From positions 1 through 64,000 of the forward strand of contig JAPPBY010000004.1 in assembly GCA_026702615.1 (NCBI GenBank): DNA of 64,000 bases, read 5' to 3'. Shown piece by piece: positions 51,427 through 59,578 of this stretch. The stretch is from Chloroflexota bacterium. Lineage in GTDB: Bacteria; Chloroflexota; Dehalococcoidia; Tepidiformales; Tepidiformaceae. Below the pieces are notes generated by a model, which saw nothing but the letters and a program-made list of their open reading frames with translations, did no database searches and had not been told where the DNA came from. Both the position numbers and the translations under genes were made by a program. Every line of letters starts with the position of its first letter. The stretch's first letter is position 1.

Positions 51427-52020
51427 CTAGCCACTGTAGGGGACCGCCCGCTTCGGATTGGGAACCGCTCCGCCGCCGAGCGTCAGGCCGCGCGTGTTTA
51501 CCGTGACCGAGCCGTCGGGATTGGTCGTCAGCAGGAACGTGTCCAGCGGGCGAGGCGCCGGTCCGAAGACTCGCACGCCCGCGCGCGAGTAGGTCGAGCC
51601 GTGGCAGGGGCAGCGGAACCACCCCTGGACACCAGGGAAGGCCACTTCCGCCCCGTCGAAGTCGCCCCGCCAGGGGACGGTGCAACCGAGGTGGGGGCAC
51701 TTCCAGTAGAGCGCCAGCAGGCCCCCCGTGCCTCCCTGGTCGAGCACGTCGCCTTCGTTACCGTCCAGGTTCACCAGCCAGAACTTGCCTTCGGTGATGC
51801 GGACGGGCTCGGCGCCCGGCTCCGGGATCTGGATCTTGGGGACCGTCACCGGTCGCCCGAAGCCCTGCGGGCTGCGCAGGTTGAAGAAACCCAGGAAGAA
51901 CGCGCTGAATGCGCCCAGGGCGAGCGTTAGGCCCGCGAAGGCGCTCACCCGCATGAACGAGCGCCGCGAGACCTTGCGCGCCTCTGCCTGCCGTGCTTGC
52001 TCTACCCGTTGCGCTGCCAT
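51427..52020 (-). CDS. Rieske 2Fe-2S protein of the bc complex
   Basis: 197 residues. Twin-arginine-type start (SRRSFMRVSAFAGLTLALG) acting as membrane anchor, then the Rieske motifs CPHLGCTVPW and CPCHGSTYSR. The sequence after GPAPRPLDTF completes the fold. It takes electrons from menaquinol and passes them to the heme c/copper protein encoded next. Overlaps in a tight operon (7 bases after subunit IV). Confidence 0.94.
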   Translation of the reverse strand: MAAQRVEQARQAEARKVSRRSFMRVSAFAGLTLALGAFSAFFLGFFNLRSPQGFGRPVTVPKIQIPEPGAEPVRITEGKFWLVNLDGNEGDVLDQGGTGGLLALYWKCPHLGCTVPWRGDFDGAEVAFPGVQGWFRCPCHGSTYSRAGVRVFGPAPRPLDTFLLTTNPDGSVTVNTRGLTLGGGAVPNPKRAVPYSG

Positions 52021-52027
52021 CCGCTCG

Positions 52028-52918
52028 CTACTCCTGCCCCGGGATGCCTTCGAGCGTGCGCAGGTCCCACGGCCAGATTAGGTCCTGACCGGGCCCGCGG
52101 AAGGCTGTTCCGATAACCGTCAACATCAGGAAGACGCCCACGAACCCGCTCATCAGCGTGATCAGCGCGTCCCGGCGCGTATGCACCCAGTTGATCTTCC
52201 AGAAGAAGAAGATGAGCAGGCACGAGAACCCGACCATGAATCCCGTCGGGATGCCGATGTCCACCAGGAGCGTGGGCAGGTCGATCTTCTGGAAGGTCGT
52301 TACGCCCGCCCCCGGACCTTCGTCCAGGATCTTCAGGTTGAACCACAGGTAGGGAATCGAGTCCGCCCACCCGGGCCAGGGCACAACCGAGGGGTCCTTC
52401 AGCGCCGCCGAGCGCTCCAGGAACGCGAGCGTGCTGCCGCCGGAGAAGCCGAACCAGTCCTTGGCCCAGAGCGCCGCCTTGCCCGAGTTCCAGATGATGA
52501 GCGCCAGCGTGCCCCACAGGCCCACATTGAGTGAGACCACGGTGTTCTTCACCGAGTTTACGTCGGCGAACCAGCGCCCCTGTCCCTCGGTGGACCGGTC
52601 GAAGTACGGGAACACGATCAGGACGATCAGCCACACGGTCGGCACCACGATGCCGGCCAGCGCCGCGTTCATGTGCAGCAGTAGCTCCTGCAGGTTCAGC
52701 AGGTACCACGGCGCCTTTGCCGGGTCGTTCGTGACGTTCGCGTTCGCCTCGTCCAGGAGCGGAGCGTTCATCAGGTACGAGAGCAGGAAAAGCAGGACCG
52801 TGAACAGCATCGCCGAGATGAACTCGACGAAGACCAGATCGGGCCAGACCAGCACCTCCTCGTCGCGAGCGCGAGGAGTGGGTCGGGCGGCCGGCCGGGC
52901 GACGACGACGGTTGCCAT
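52028..52918 (-). CDS. Cytochrome b C-terminal subunit (subunit IV-like)
   Basis: 296 residues, three to four main membrane helices. The quinol-site motif normally PEWY/PDWY reads APWY in DPAKAPWYLLNLQELL. Extra C-terminal helices beyond the usual 160-residue subunit IV are present (GIPTGFMVGFSCLLIFFFW, LMSGFVGVFLMLTVIG). Together with the b6-like gene upstream it makes the quinol-oxidising cytochrome b. Split genes mark a b6f-type rather than fused bc1-type complex. Confidence 0.9.
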   Translation of the reverse strand: MATVVVARPAARPTPRARDEEVLVWPDLVFVEFISAMLFTVLLFLLSYLMNAPLLDEANANVTNDPAKAPWYLLNLQELLLHMNAALAGIVVPTVWLIVLIVFPYFDRSTEGQGRWFADVNSVKNTVVSLNVGLWGTLALIIWNSGKAALWAKDWFGFSGGSTLAFLERSAALKDPSVVPWPGWADSIPYLWFNLKILDEGPGAGVTTFQKIDLPTLLVDIGIPTGFMVGFSCLLIFFFWKINWVHTRRDALITLMSGFVGVFLMLTVIGTAFRGPGQDLIWPWDLRTLEGIPGQE

Positions 52919-52937
52919 GCGTTAGCTCACCCCGCCG

Positions 52938-53690
52938 CTACAGCGGCCGCGCCAGGCCGCCATCCCGGCGAATCCGCCAGAAGTGCACGGCCATGAAGAT
53001 TGCTGCCAGCAGGGGCAGGCCGATGACGTGCAGTGTGTAGAAGCGAATCAGCGCGTCCGGACCCACCTCGAAGCCGCCGAGCAGCCAGAAGCGCGTCTTC
53101 GGGCCCAGCACTGGCGCCGAGCCGGCGATGTTCGTGCCCACCGTGATTGCCCAGAAAGCCAGCTGGTCCCACGGCAGCAGGTAGCCGGTGAAGCTCAGGA
53201 GGAAGGTGAGCACCAGCAGGACTACGCCCACCACCCAGTTGAATTCCCGCGGTGGCTTGTAGGCCCCCGTGTAGAAGACCCGCAGCATGTGCAGGAACAC
53301 GAGGATCACCATCGCGTGCGCCATCCAGCGGTGCATGTTCCGCATCAGCTGCCCGAACTGCACGTTCGTCTGGATGTTCTGGATGTCCAGGTACGCCCGG
53401 TCCACGCTGGGCACGTAATAGAACATCAGCAGGATGCCCGTCACGGTCAGCCCCAGGAACATGAAGAAGGTGAGCCCGCCCAGGCAGTAGGTGTGCGTGA
53501 TCTTTACGTGCGTGCGGTGGATGCGGGTGGGATGCAGGTGGAGGAACACGTTCGTCGCGACCACCAGCATCTGGTTGCGCGGGGTGTTCGGGTAACCCGT
53601 GCGGAAGATCGACCGCCACACGTAGTTGTGGAAGAGCTTGTCGTAGATCAGGTCGCCGAGAGTCGGTTGGGTGGGCTGCTCCACGGCCAT
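52938..53690 (-). CDS. Cytochrome b6-type subunit
   Basis: 250 residues, four membrane helices. Heme b ligands are paired H120/H134 in helix II ([22 protein letters not shown]) and H221/H236 in helix IV. C69 in [11 protein letters not shown] corresponds to the b6 cysteine that binds the extra heme c(n). The [13 protein letters not shown] segment is the b6 quinol-reduction motif. It starts 3 bases after the tiny membrane gene. Confidence 0.94.
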   Translation of the reverse strand: MAVEQPTQPTLGDLIYDKLFHNYVWRSIFRTGYPNTPRNQMLVVATNVFLHLHPTRIHRTHVKITHTYCLGGLTFFMFLGLTVTGILLMFYYVPSVDRAYLDIQNIQTNVQFGQLMRNMHRWMAHAMVILVFLHMLRVFYTGAYKPPREFNWVVGVVLLVLTFLLSFTGYLLPWDQLAFWAITVGTNIAGSAPVLGPKTRFWLLGGFEVGPDALIRFYTLHVIGLPLLAAIFMAVHFWRIRRDGGLARPL

Positions 53691-53693
53691 GCG

Positions 53694-53792
53694 TTACCGC
53701 TCCCACCACTTGCCGAACAGAACCATGATGCCAAGGCCCAGGAACATCGTGATGAACACGAAAACCAGCTCGAGGAATTCGCCAACTTCCAC
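53694..53792 (-). CDS. Tiny single-helix membrane protein heading the bc operon
   Basis: 32 residues from a GTG at 53792 with a GAGAGGG binding site: acidic start, one hydrophobic helix (LELVFVFITMFLGLGIMVLFG), then KWWER. It is the first gene after a good promoter and is followed after 3 bases by cytochrome b6. Size and topology recall the small b6f subunits (PetG/L/M/N) or CcoQ, but there is no sequence match I can claim. A longer in-frame extension to 53897 has no hydrophobic or conserved content and crosses the promoter. Confidence 0.6.
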   Translation of the reverse strand: MEVGEFLELVFVFITMFLGLGIMVLFGKWWER

Positions 53793-53868
53793 GGCCCAGC
53801 GCCCTCTCTGTTCCACGCCAGCAGGCCCTCTTTGGCCGCGGCGACTTTGTGAATCCTGTAGCAAGCGA

Positions 53869-53897
53869 GTTATACCCTGCCCCTCTAGGGGGGTCAA
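53869..53897 (-). promoter_or_regulatory. Sigma-70-type promoter of the bc operon with internal palindrome
   Basis: TTGACC (53892-53897) and TATAAC (53869-53874) are exactly 17 bases apart on the minus strand. The spacer contains CCCCT-CT-AGGGG (53880-53891), a perfect 5-bp inverted repeat that could be an operator. The best promoter in the window. The leader is about 70 bases. Confidence 0.75.
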
Positions 53898-53943
53898 ACC
53901 TGAGCGCCCTCCCGAGGCACACCCTGAACGCCCGCCGCTTCCC

Positions 53944-54675
53944 TTACAGGCGCAGCCCGAAACGAAGCCTCACCAGCCCCCGAAGATCCTCCAGCGCCGT
54001 GCTGATGATGTGCACCTTCGTGTCCGGATCCTCCACCCAGCGAACCGGCAGTTCCCCCACCCGAAATCCCTGTTGCTGCGCCCGGATCAGGAGCTCCGTA
54101 TCGAAGAACCAGGCGCGGTCCTCGATCCCTTGTACCACTGCGTCCACGGCCTTCCGGCTCACCGCCTTGAACCCGCACTGCGCGTCCGTGATCCGCAGCC
54201 GCGGGAAGAACGCCCGGATGATGAGCACGTAGCTCCGCGAGATCACCTCGCGCTTGAGCGAACGCTCCGTCGCCGACCCGCGCGCCAGCCGCGAACCGCT
54301 CACCACGTCGTAGCCGCCTTCCGCCACCATCCCGACCAGCTCCGGCAGGTGTGTCAGGTCCGTGCTCAAGTCCACGTCCATGTAGGAGACCACGTCCGCC
54401 TTGCTGCCCAGCCACGCCTCCCGAAGCGCGATCCCGCGTCCCTTGATAGTGAGCACGAGCGCCTGCACGCGTGCGTGCTCGGCATCCAGCTGGCGCGCCA
54501 GCTCGCTCGTCCCGTCGTTCGAGCCGTTGTCCGCGATCACCAGGCGCCAGTTGTAACCGGGATGCTCCTCGAACAGCGCGAGCGTTCGCTCCACGCTCTC
54601 CCGCAGCACCGAGACCTCGTTGTAGCAGGGGATGACCACGTCCACCGTCGTGCGACCGCCACCCCGCTCGGTCAC
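53944..54675 (-). CDS. Family 2 glycosyltransferase (dolichyl-phosphate glucosyltransferase-like)
   Basis: 243 residues from a GTG. GT2 fold: VDVVIPCYNEVSVLRESVE, IADNGSNDGTSELA, the DxD motif in SYMDVDLSTDLTHL, and SGSRLARGS, CGFKAVSRKAV. No membrane helices. It resembles enzymes that glucosylate dolichol- or undecaprenyl-phosphate. Monocistronic after rpsT. Confidence 0.9.
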   Translation of the reverse strand: MTERGGGRTTVDVVIPCYNEVSVLRESVERTLALFEEHPGYNWRLVIADNGSNDGTSELARQLDAEHARVQALVLTIKGRGIALREAWLGSKADVVSYMDVDLSTDLTHLPELVGMVAEGGYDVVSGSRLARGSATERSLKREVISRSYVLIIRAFFPRLRITDAQCGFKAVSRKAVDAVVQGIEDRAWFFDTELLIRAQQQGFRVGELPVRWVEDPDTKVHIISTALEDLRGLVRLRFGLRL

Positions 54676-54762
54676 GGGGCCGCTCCCTGGTCGTCGATCA
54701 CGAATCCGGCGTGTCGCAGCTTGATGCTCACGCCGTCCTCCGGGCCCGCTTCGGGAAAGGGG

Positions 54763-55020
54763 TTACTCCGGGCGCAGGGCCGCCAGCCGGCGCTTGGTGC
54801 GGTCGGCGCGCCCTGTGGGGATGGCGCCCTTCCGCGCCGCCCGGTCCAGCACCGAGTACGCGTGACTCAGCGCCTCCTGGTAGGCATCGCCGTCGCCCGC
54901 AGCCGCGGCCTCGCGGGCTGCACGCACCGCCGTCCGCGACTCGGACCGGTTCGGCCGGTTCCGGGCCCGGCGCTTGAGCGACTGCCGCCAGCGCTTCATC
55001 GCTGATTGCTTCGTAGCCAT
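54763..55020 (-). CDS. rpsT: Ribosomal protein bS20
   Basis: 85 residues with the S20 pattern KQSAMKRWRQSLKRRARNR...RTAVRAAREA and HAYSVLDRAARKGAIP. TACGAT lies 8 bases before the ATG, near-leaderless. Divergent from rho across 214 bases. Confidence 0.93.
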   Translation of the reverse strand: MATKQSAMKRWRQSLKRRARNRPNRSESRTAVRAAREAAAAGDGDAYQEALSHAYSVLDRAARKGAIPTGRADRTKRRLAALRPE

Positions 55021-55028
55021 GGACGCCG

Positions 55029-55034
55029 ATCGTA
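55029..55034 (-). promoter_or_regulatory. -10 element for rpsT
   Basis: TACGAT followed by 8 bases and the rpsT ATG. Confidence 0.45.
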
Positions 55035-55071
55035 GGCGCGCCTCCGGCTCCGCGCAAAGCCAAACCCCTAC

Positions 55072-55100
55072 TTGCCCCGTTTCCAATGCTCTCGTATTCT
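55072..55100 (+). promoter_or_regulatory. Candidate rho promoter
   Basis: TTGCCC (55072-55077) and TATTCT (55095-55100) with a 17-base spacer. It would give a leader of about 130 bases before the proposed AUC start. Confidence 0.5.
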
Positions 55101-55234
55101 GAATTTGCACTGGAACGAAGCCCGGCATCCTGCCGAAGCGCTCACCAGGCACACCTCAGAGTTCGAGGTCGCTCTGCAACCCATACCGCCCGTCCTGACG
55201 AGCGCCGCTCGCAGCGGGCAACAGGATCGTTGCC

Positions 55235-56575
55235 ATCACACGCGCACCAGAATCCCCGCCGGCTGAAGAAGCCAACACTCCCTCCGAGCGAGAGGACACT
55301 GTCCCCACGCTCAACATCTCTGAGCTCGAGGGCAGCACTCGTGGCGAGCTGATTAGCCTTGCCCGCGACCTCGGCGTCAGCAACGCCACCACCCTGCGCA
55401 AGCGCGACCTCATCTTCCGCTTGCTCCAGACCCAGGCCGAGCGCCGCGGCAACCTCTTCTCCGGCGGCTTCCTTGAGGTCTCGGACGACGGCAACTACGG
55501 CTTCCTCCGTGGCGAGTCCCTCCTGCCAGGGCCCCACGACATCTACGTCTCCCAGTCCAACCTCCGGCGCTTCGCGCTCCGCCCCGGCGACTACGTCACC
55601 GGCCAGATTCGCGCCCCGCGCGACAACGAGAAGTACTACGGTCTCCTCAAGGTCGAGGCCGTCAACGGGATCGACCCCGAGGCCGCCAAGCGGCGTCCCT
55701 TCTTCGAGAACCTGACGGCGGTCTTCCCCAACGAGCAGCTTCGCCTCGAGACCACCTCCGACAACCTCACCCACCGCCTCATCGACCTCATCGCCCCCAT
55801 CGGCCGCGGTCAGCGCGCCCTCATCGTCTCGCCCCCCAAGGCCGGCAAGACGATGCTCCTCCAGAACATCGCCAACGGCATCACCACCAACCACCCCGAC
55901 GTCCACCTCATGGTCGTGCTCATCGGCGAGCGCCCCGAAGAGGTCACCGATATGCGTCGCAGCGTGCGTGGCGAGGTCGCCAGCAGCACCTTCGACGAGC
56001 CCGTCGAGGACCACACCCGCGTCGCCGAGATGGCCTTCGAGCGCGCCAAGCGCCTCGTGGAGGGCGGCCAGGACGTCGTCATCCTCATGGATTCCATCAC
56101 GCGCGCCACGCGTGCCTACAACCTGGCCCTGCCCCCCAGCGGCCGCACCCTCACCGGTGGTGTCGACCCCGTCGCCCTCTACCCCCCCAAGCGCCTCTTC
56201 GGCGCGGCCCGCAAGTGCGAGGAGGGCGGCTCCCTCACGGTTATCGCCACCTGTCTCATCGATACCGGCAGCCGCATGGACGAGGTCATCTTCGAAGAGT
56301 TCAAGGGCACCGGGAACATGGAGCTCCGGCTCGACCGCAAGCTCGCCGAGCGCCGCTTCTATCCCGCCATCGATATCCAGGCCAGCTCCACTCGTCGCGA
56401 GGAGCTTCTCCTCGACGAGGGCACGCTCAAGGGCGTCTGGCTGGTCCGCCGCATGACGGCCATGATCTCCCAGAACTCCCCCAACTCCCTTGAGGCCACC
56501 GAGCGTCTGCTCGAGCGGCTCGGCCGGAGCGACACCAACGAGGAGTTCCTCTCCGGCCTCCGAACCGAGGTTTAG
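55235..56575 (+). CDS. rho: Transcription termination factor Rho (non-standard start codon)
   Basis: About 446 residues. N-terminal Rho_N helix domain ([32 protein letters not shown]), cold-shock RNA-binding domain ([16 protein letters not shown]), then the RecA-like ATPase with Walker [11 protein letters not shown], Walker [11 protein letters not shown] and the Q/R loops. In frame, the last stop is at 55196-55198 and the first ATG/GTG/TTG is the TTG at 55421, inside the Rho_N domain. Start must therefore be non-standard: ATC at 55235 (AGGA 8 bases before) is my choice, ATC at 55226 an alternative. A sequencing error or autoregulatory rare start could explain it. Confidence 0.9.
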   Translation: MTRAPESPPAEEANTPSEREDTVPTLNISELEGSTRGELISLARDLGVSNATTLRKRDLIFRLLQTQAERRGNLFSGGFLEVSDDGNYGFLRGESLLPGPHDIYVSQSNLRRFALRPGDYVTGQIRAPRDNEKYYGLLKVEAVNGIDPEAAKRRPFFENLTAVFPNEQLRLETTSDNLTHRLIDLIAPIGRGQRALIVSPPKAGKTMLLQNIANGITTNHPDVHLMVVLIGERPEEVTDMRRSVRGEVASSTFDEPVEDHTRVAEMAFERAKRLVEGGQDVVILMDSITRATRAYNLALPPSGRTLTGGVDPVALYPPKRLFGAARKCEEGGSLTVIATCLIDTGSRMDEVIFEEFKGTGNMELRLDRKLAERRFYPAIDIQASSTRREELLLDEGTLKGVWLVRRMTAMISQNSPNSLEATERLLERLGRSDTNEEFLSGLRTEV

Positions 56576-56655
56576 AGGCGGACGAAAACCCTCGCCAATC
56601 CTTGCTTTTCACAGCCGAGTGCGGCAGTTTAGGTCTTAACAATCCACGCGCTCGT

Positions 56656-56678
56656 GGGCGTGAGGGTCCGTCACGCCC
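56656..56678 (+). promoter_or_regulatory. Hairpin in the leader of the M23 peptidase gene
   Basis: A perfect 8-bp stem, gggcgtga with tcacgccc, around a 7-base loop, 25 bases before the GTG. There is no T-run. It may terminate rho transcription or control the downstream gene. Confidence 0.4.
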
Positions 56679-56702
56679 GACACCACGGAGGGACTGGAGA
56701 AC

Positions 56703-57923
56703 GTGCTGAGGGATTGGCTCCTGGACCTCCTGCATGGTCGCTCTTCTGCTCGCGCCCGCTCGCATGCCCACGGCCACCTTCCCCTTCGCACCGTCCTCCA
56801 CCTGCTTGTCATCGGCATCGCCGCCCTGGCGGCGCTCCTCGCCGTCCGGCTCGTCTCCGAGGACGAGACCGCCCAGGTCTCCAGCATTCCGCCCGCCCCC
56901 CTCTCGGGCGTGCGCGCCATTGCTCCCACGGGCGAGTCGTTCCTCCGCCCCGGCGTCAGCCACGGCACGGTCGAGTCCCCCCTCAGGGCCGCACTCGCCA
57001 CACCCCAGGTTCCCCTGCGTCCTACCGAGGACGTGGCGGAGGGAGAGACCATCTCTTATGGCGTCGGCCGCGCCACCGCCGCCGGCCAGGACGCCGGCTA
57101 CGACGTCCGGGCGCTGACCGACCAGATCGACCCCGAGGAGCCGTACGTCATCTACGAGGTTCGCGGGGGCGACACGCTCGGCGAGATCGCTGAGACCTAC
57201 AGCACCACCGTTGACAACATCCTGCTCAACAACGCCGAGGTCGTCGAAGGCGACTACATCCCCGTCGGCCAGGAGATCCTCGTCCCCCTCGGAAGCGTCC
57301 ACGGCATCCTCTACCTCGTCGGCCACGCCGAGACGCTCAGCGGCATCATCGACCGGCACCTTGATGTCACGATCCAGGACGTCCTCGATCACCGCCCCAA
57401 CAACCTCCTCAGCAGCGATGACATTAAGCCGGGCAGCTACATCCTCCTTCCCAACGCCAGGCTCAAACCGCCCCCCGTCCGCAGCCCCGATGGATGGATC
57501 ATTACCCCGCCGCCGCCGGTGTCCCCCGGCCGATTCGGCCTGCCCCTGGCGTCCTGGGACTTCGTCAGCGACCTCTTTGGGACCGACCGCGGGGGCGGCC
57601 GCATCCATACCGGGATCGACCTCGCCCTCGGGTCGCAACCGGCGTCATCCGTCTACGCCGCCTGCGACGGCTGGGTGTCACGCGTCGAGTGGCTTACCTA
57701 CAGCTACGGCTACTACGTCATCGTCGATTGCGGCGACGGCTGGACGACCCTCTACTCGCACTTCCGCGAGATCATCGTGAGGTGGGGTGATTCGGTGAGG
57801 AAAGGCGAGACCATCCTCGGCATCTCCGGCTCCACCGGCTTCAGCACCGGCGAGCACCTCCACTTCGAGATTCGCTACAACGGCCAGTACCTCGACCCCG
57901 CCGACTACCTGAACTTCTGGTAG
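56703..57923 (+). CDS. M23 metallopeptidase with LysM repeats
   Basis: 406 residues from a GTG with GGAGG upstream. A basic cytosolic start, one membrane helix (about 29-48), a linker, two LysM-like repeats (about 146-195 YVIYEVRGGDTLGEIAETYSTT and 198-250), a Pro linker, and a C-terminal M23/LytM domain with HTGID (zinc His and Asp) and GEHLHFEI (HxH). Exported peptidoglycan endopeptidase, probably involved in cell elongation or separation. Near the sortase genes. Confidence 0.92.
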   Translation: MLRDWLLDLLHGRSSARARSHAHGHLPLRTVLHLLVIGIAALAALLAVRLVSEDETAQVSSIPPAPLSGVRAIAPTGESFLRPGVSHGTVESPLRAALATPQVPLRPTEDVAEGETISYGVGRATAAGQDAGYDVRALTDQIDPEEPYVIYEVRGGDTLGEIAETYSTTVDNILLNNAEVVEGDYIPVGQEILVPLGSVHGILYLVGHAETLSGIIDRHLDVTIQDVLDHRPNNLLSSDDIKPGSYILLPNARLKPPPVRSPDGWIITPPPPVSPGRFGLPLASWDFVSDLFGTDRGGGRIHTGIDLALGSQPASSVYAACDGWVSRVEWLTYSYGYYVIVDCGDGWTTLYSHFREIIVRWGDSVRKGETILGISGSTGFSTGEHLHFEIRYNGQYLDPADYLNFW

Positions 57924-57953
57924 GCCGTCCCTGCCCGCTCGCTTCCCCGTCCG

Positions 57954-58733
57954 CTAGTTGCCATCCGCTATCGACTGCACGATATCTCCCGGCCTCGTCT
58001 CCACCAGCCGTGCGATTACCACGTCGCGATGCACGTAGTACCCCGACCCGTCCGGCTCCGTTGGTATGAAGTCGCCTCCGCACGTAATGAGCGTGACCCA
58101 CTCCTCGTCGGCCGGGCGCAGCAGTTCTTCGTTTTCCGCTTCGTGCGGCCAGATCAGGTCGTGCATGGGCATGTCCCCGGCCGCGTAGCGCCGCTGGAAG
58201 AACACCTCGTACACGTACTCGCGGCCGTCGTCCATCACCACGATCACGAGGTCGCCGTCTTCGAGCTCGGTGAGCGCGTAGAAAGGCCCTCGAATATTGT
58301 CCCGAGCCCAGTCCTTGTGAGCCGAGAACAGCGCGCTCGTTCCGAAGCCCGGCTTGTCGTAGATGTCGTACCAGCCGACGTTTCGGGGTCGGGGCACATC
58401 CAGCTTGTTCTGCCCCGGAATCTTCCCGATCGCCTCGATCGGCGCTTCCACTCCCAGCGAGGGGATGCGCATCAAGACCACTTCCCCGTCGTAGGGCGTT
58501 GCTTCCGCCCCCGCCGTCGGCTGTTCCGTGGGGGCTTCGGTGGGCGCCCCACTGGGCGATGCCGTTGGCGTTGCGGTCCGCGCCGCCGTGGGTGTCTCCG
58601 GCACTTGCTCCGGCTCGGCCGGCACGTCGATCGCCGCGCACCCTGCTCCTGTGAGGGCAACCACGGCTGCCAGCACCCACGCTCCCGCCGCCCGGCTCCG
58701 GCGGCCCATGGCCCGTTCCGCGAACCCCCGCAT
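57954..58733 (-). CDS. Sortase with lipoprotein-type anchor
   Basis: 259 residues. Signal with lipobox LTGAGC (C32), then a Thr/Pro-rich stalk (about 45-80), then the sortase domain. Catalytic residues: H139 in FSAHKD, C218 in VTLITCGGDF, Arg in HRDVVIARL (R242). The class is unclear, closest to D/E/F-type. Lipid anchoring plus a stalk would hold the enzyme outside the membrane, whereas most sortases use an uncleaved N-terminal helix. Tandem paralogue of the next gene. Confidence 0.87.
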   Translation of the reverse strand: MRGFAERAMGRRSRAAGAWVLAAVVALTGAGCAAIDVPAEPEQVPETPTAARTATPTASPSGAPTEAPTEQPTAGAEATPYDGEVVLMRIPSLGVEAPIEAIGKIPGQNKLDVPRPRNVGWYDIYDKPGFGTSALFSAHKDWARDNIRGPFYALTELEDGDLVIVVMDDGREYVYEVFFQRRYAAGDMPMHDLIWPHEAENEELLRPADEEWVTLITCGGDFIPTEPDGSGYYVHRDVVIARLVETRPGDIVQSIADGN

Positions 58734-58740
58734 GGTTGTC

Positions 58741-58746
58741 AGCTTA
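58741..58746 (-). promoter_or_regulatory. -10 element for the downstream sortase
   Basis: TAAGCT followed by 7 bases and the ATG at 58733. It sits in the last codons of the upstream sortase gene. Confidence 0.4.
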
Positions 58747-59550
58747 CCGCCGGTCGTCTTCGAGTGTCCCTACAGCCGGCGGAGGGATCGTCTCGACGAG
58801 CCTGCCGATCACGACGTCCCGGTGGAGGTAGTAGCCCGCCCCGCCCGGGGTCCTCTCCACGAAGTCGCCACCGCAGGTGTACAGCGTGATCCACTCCTCG
58901 GTCTCGGGCCGCAGCAACTCCGGGTTCCTCGCCTTGTGCGGCCAGATCAGGTCGTACATCGGGATGTCCTCCCTGGTGTAGCGCCGCTGAAAAAACACCT
59001 CGTACACGTACTCGCGGCCGTCATCCATCACCACCACGATCTGGTCGCCGTCCCGCAGCTCCGTCAGGGCATAGAACGGACCTTTCTTGTTGGGCCAGTA
59101 GTCCTTGTGCGCCGAGTAGAGGGAGCTCGTTCCGAATCCGGGCTTGTCGTAGATGTGGTACCAGCCGATGTTGTTCCACTCGGGTACGTCGAGCTGGTTG
59201 CGTCCCTCCACCAGGCCGATCGGCTCGATTGCCGCCTCCACCCCCAGCGAGGGGATGCGCATCGACACCAGATTGCCGTCATAGGGTCCCAGCTCCGGCG
59301 TGGCCTCCGGCGTCGGTCTCTCCGTCGGCGGCGGAATCGTGGGCGCTGCCGCGGCCGGCGTTCTCGTCGGCGCGGGTGTCGCGACAGGGGTTGGCTCAAC
59401 TGTCGGTTCCGCCGTCGGTTCGGGAGGGTCGGGCCTGGCGCCGGCGCAGGCAACGATCACAAGCAGGGCCAAGGCCAGGACCAGGACTCCAGATATCAGT
59501 CGCCAGCTGCGCACGACCCTCTCCGTGCACCCCGCGGGGATCGTTCCCAC
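58744..59550 (-). CDS. Sortase with lipoprotein-type anchor, paralogue
   Basis: 268 residues from a GTG. Lipobox-like VIVAC (C35), a Pro/Thr stalk to about residue 90, then the sortase domain with H148 (YSAHKD), C226 (ITLYTCGGDF) and R250 (HRDVVIGRL). The two domains are very similar (IPSLGVEA, NVGW/NIGW, KPGFGTS, DDGREYVYEVFFQRRY), marking a recent tandem duplication; the stalks differ. A TATACT box lies 9 bases before the start. Confidence 0.87.
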   Translation of the reverse strand: MGTIPAGCTERVVRSWRLISGVLVLALALLVIVACAGARPDPPEPTAEPTVEPTPVATPAPTRTPAAAAPTIPPPTERPTPEATPELGPYDGNLVSMRIPSLGVEAAIEPIGLVEGRNQLDVPEWNNIGWYHIYDKPGFGTSSLYSAHKDYWPNKKGPFYALTELRDGDQIVVVMDDGREYVYEVFFQRRYTREDIPMYDLIWPHKARNPELLRPETEEWITLYTCGGDFVERTPGGAGYYLHRDVVIGRLVETIPPPAVGTLEDDRR

Positions 59551-59578
59551 CGATGCCCAAGTATACGGTTCGGCGAAT

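Noticed and set aside
54672-54731. 19-codon ORF with GGAGG site overlapping the glycosyltransferase start (GTGA)
   Set aside because: Attractive as a leader peptide, but too short to support without conservation, and there is no attenuator structure.
55421-56575. rho starting at TTG 55421
   Set aside because: This would cut the Rho_N domain, whose coding sequence is clearly intact upstream in the same frame.
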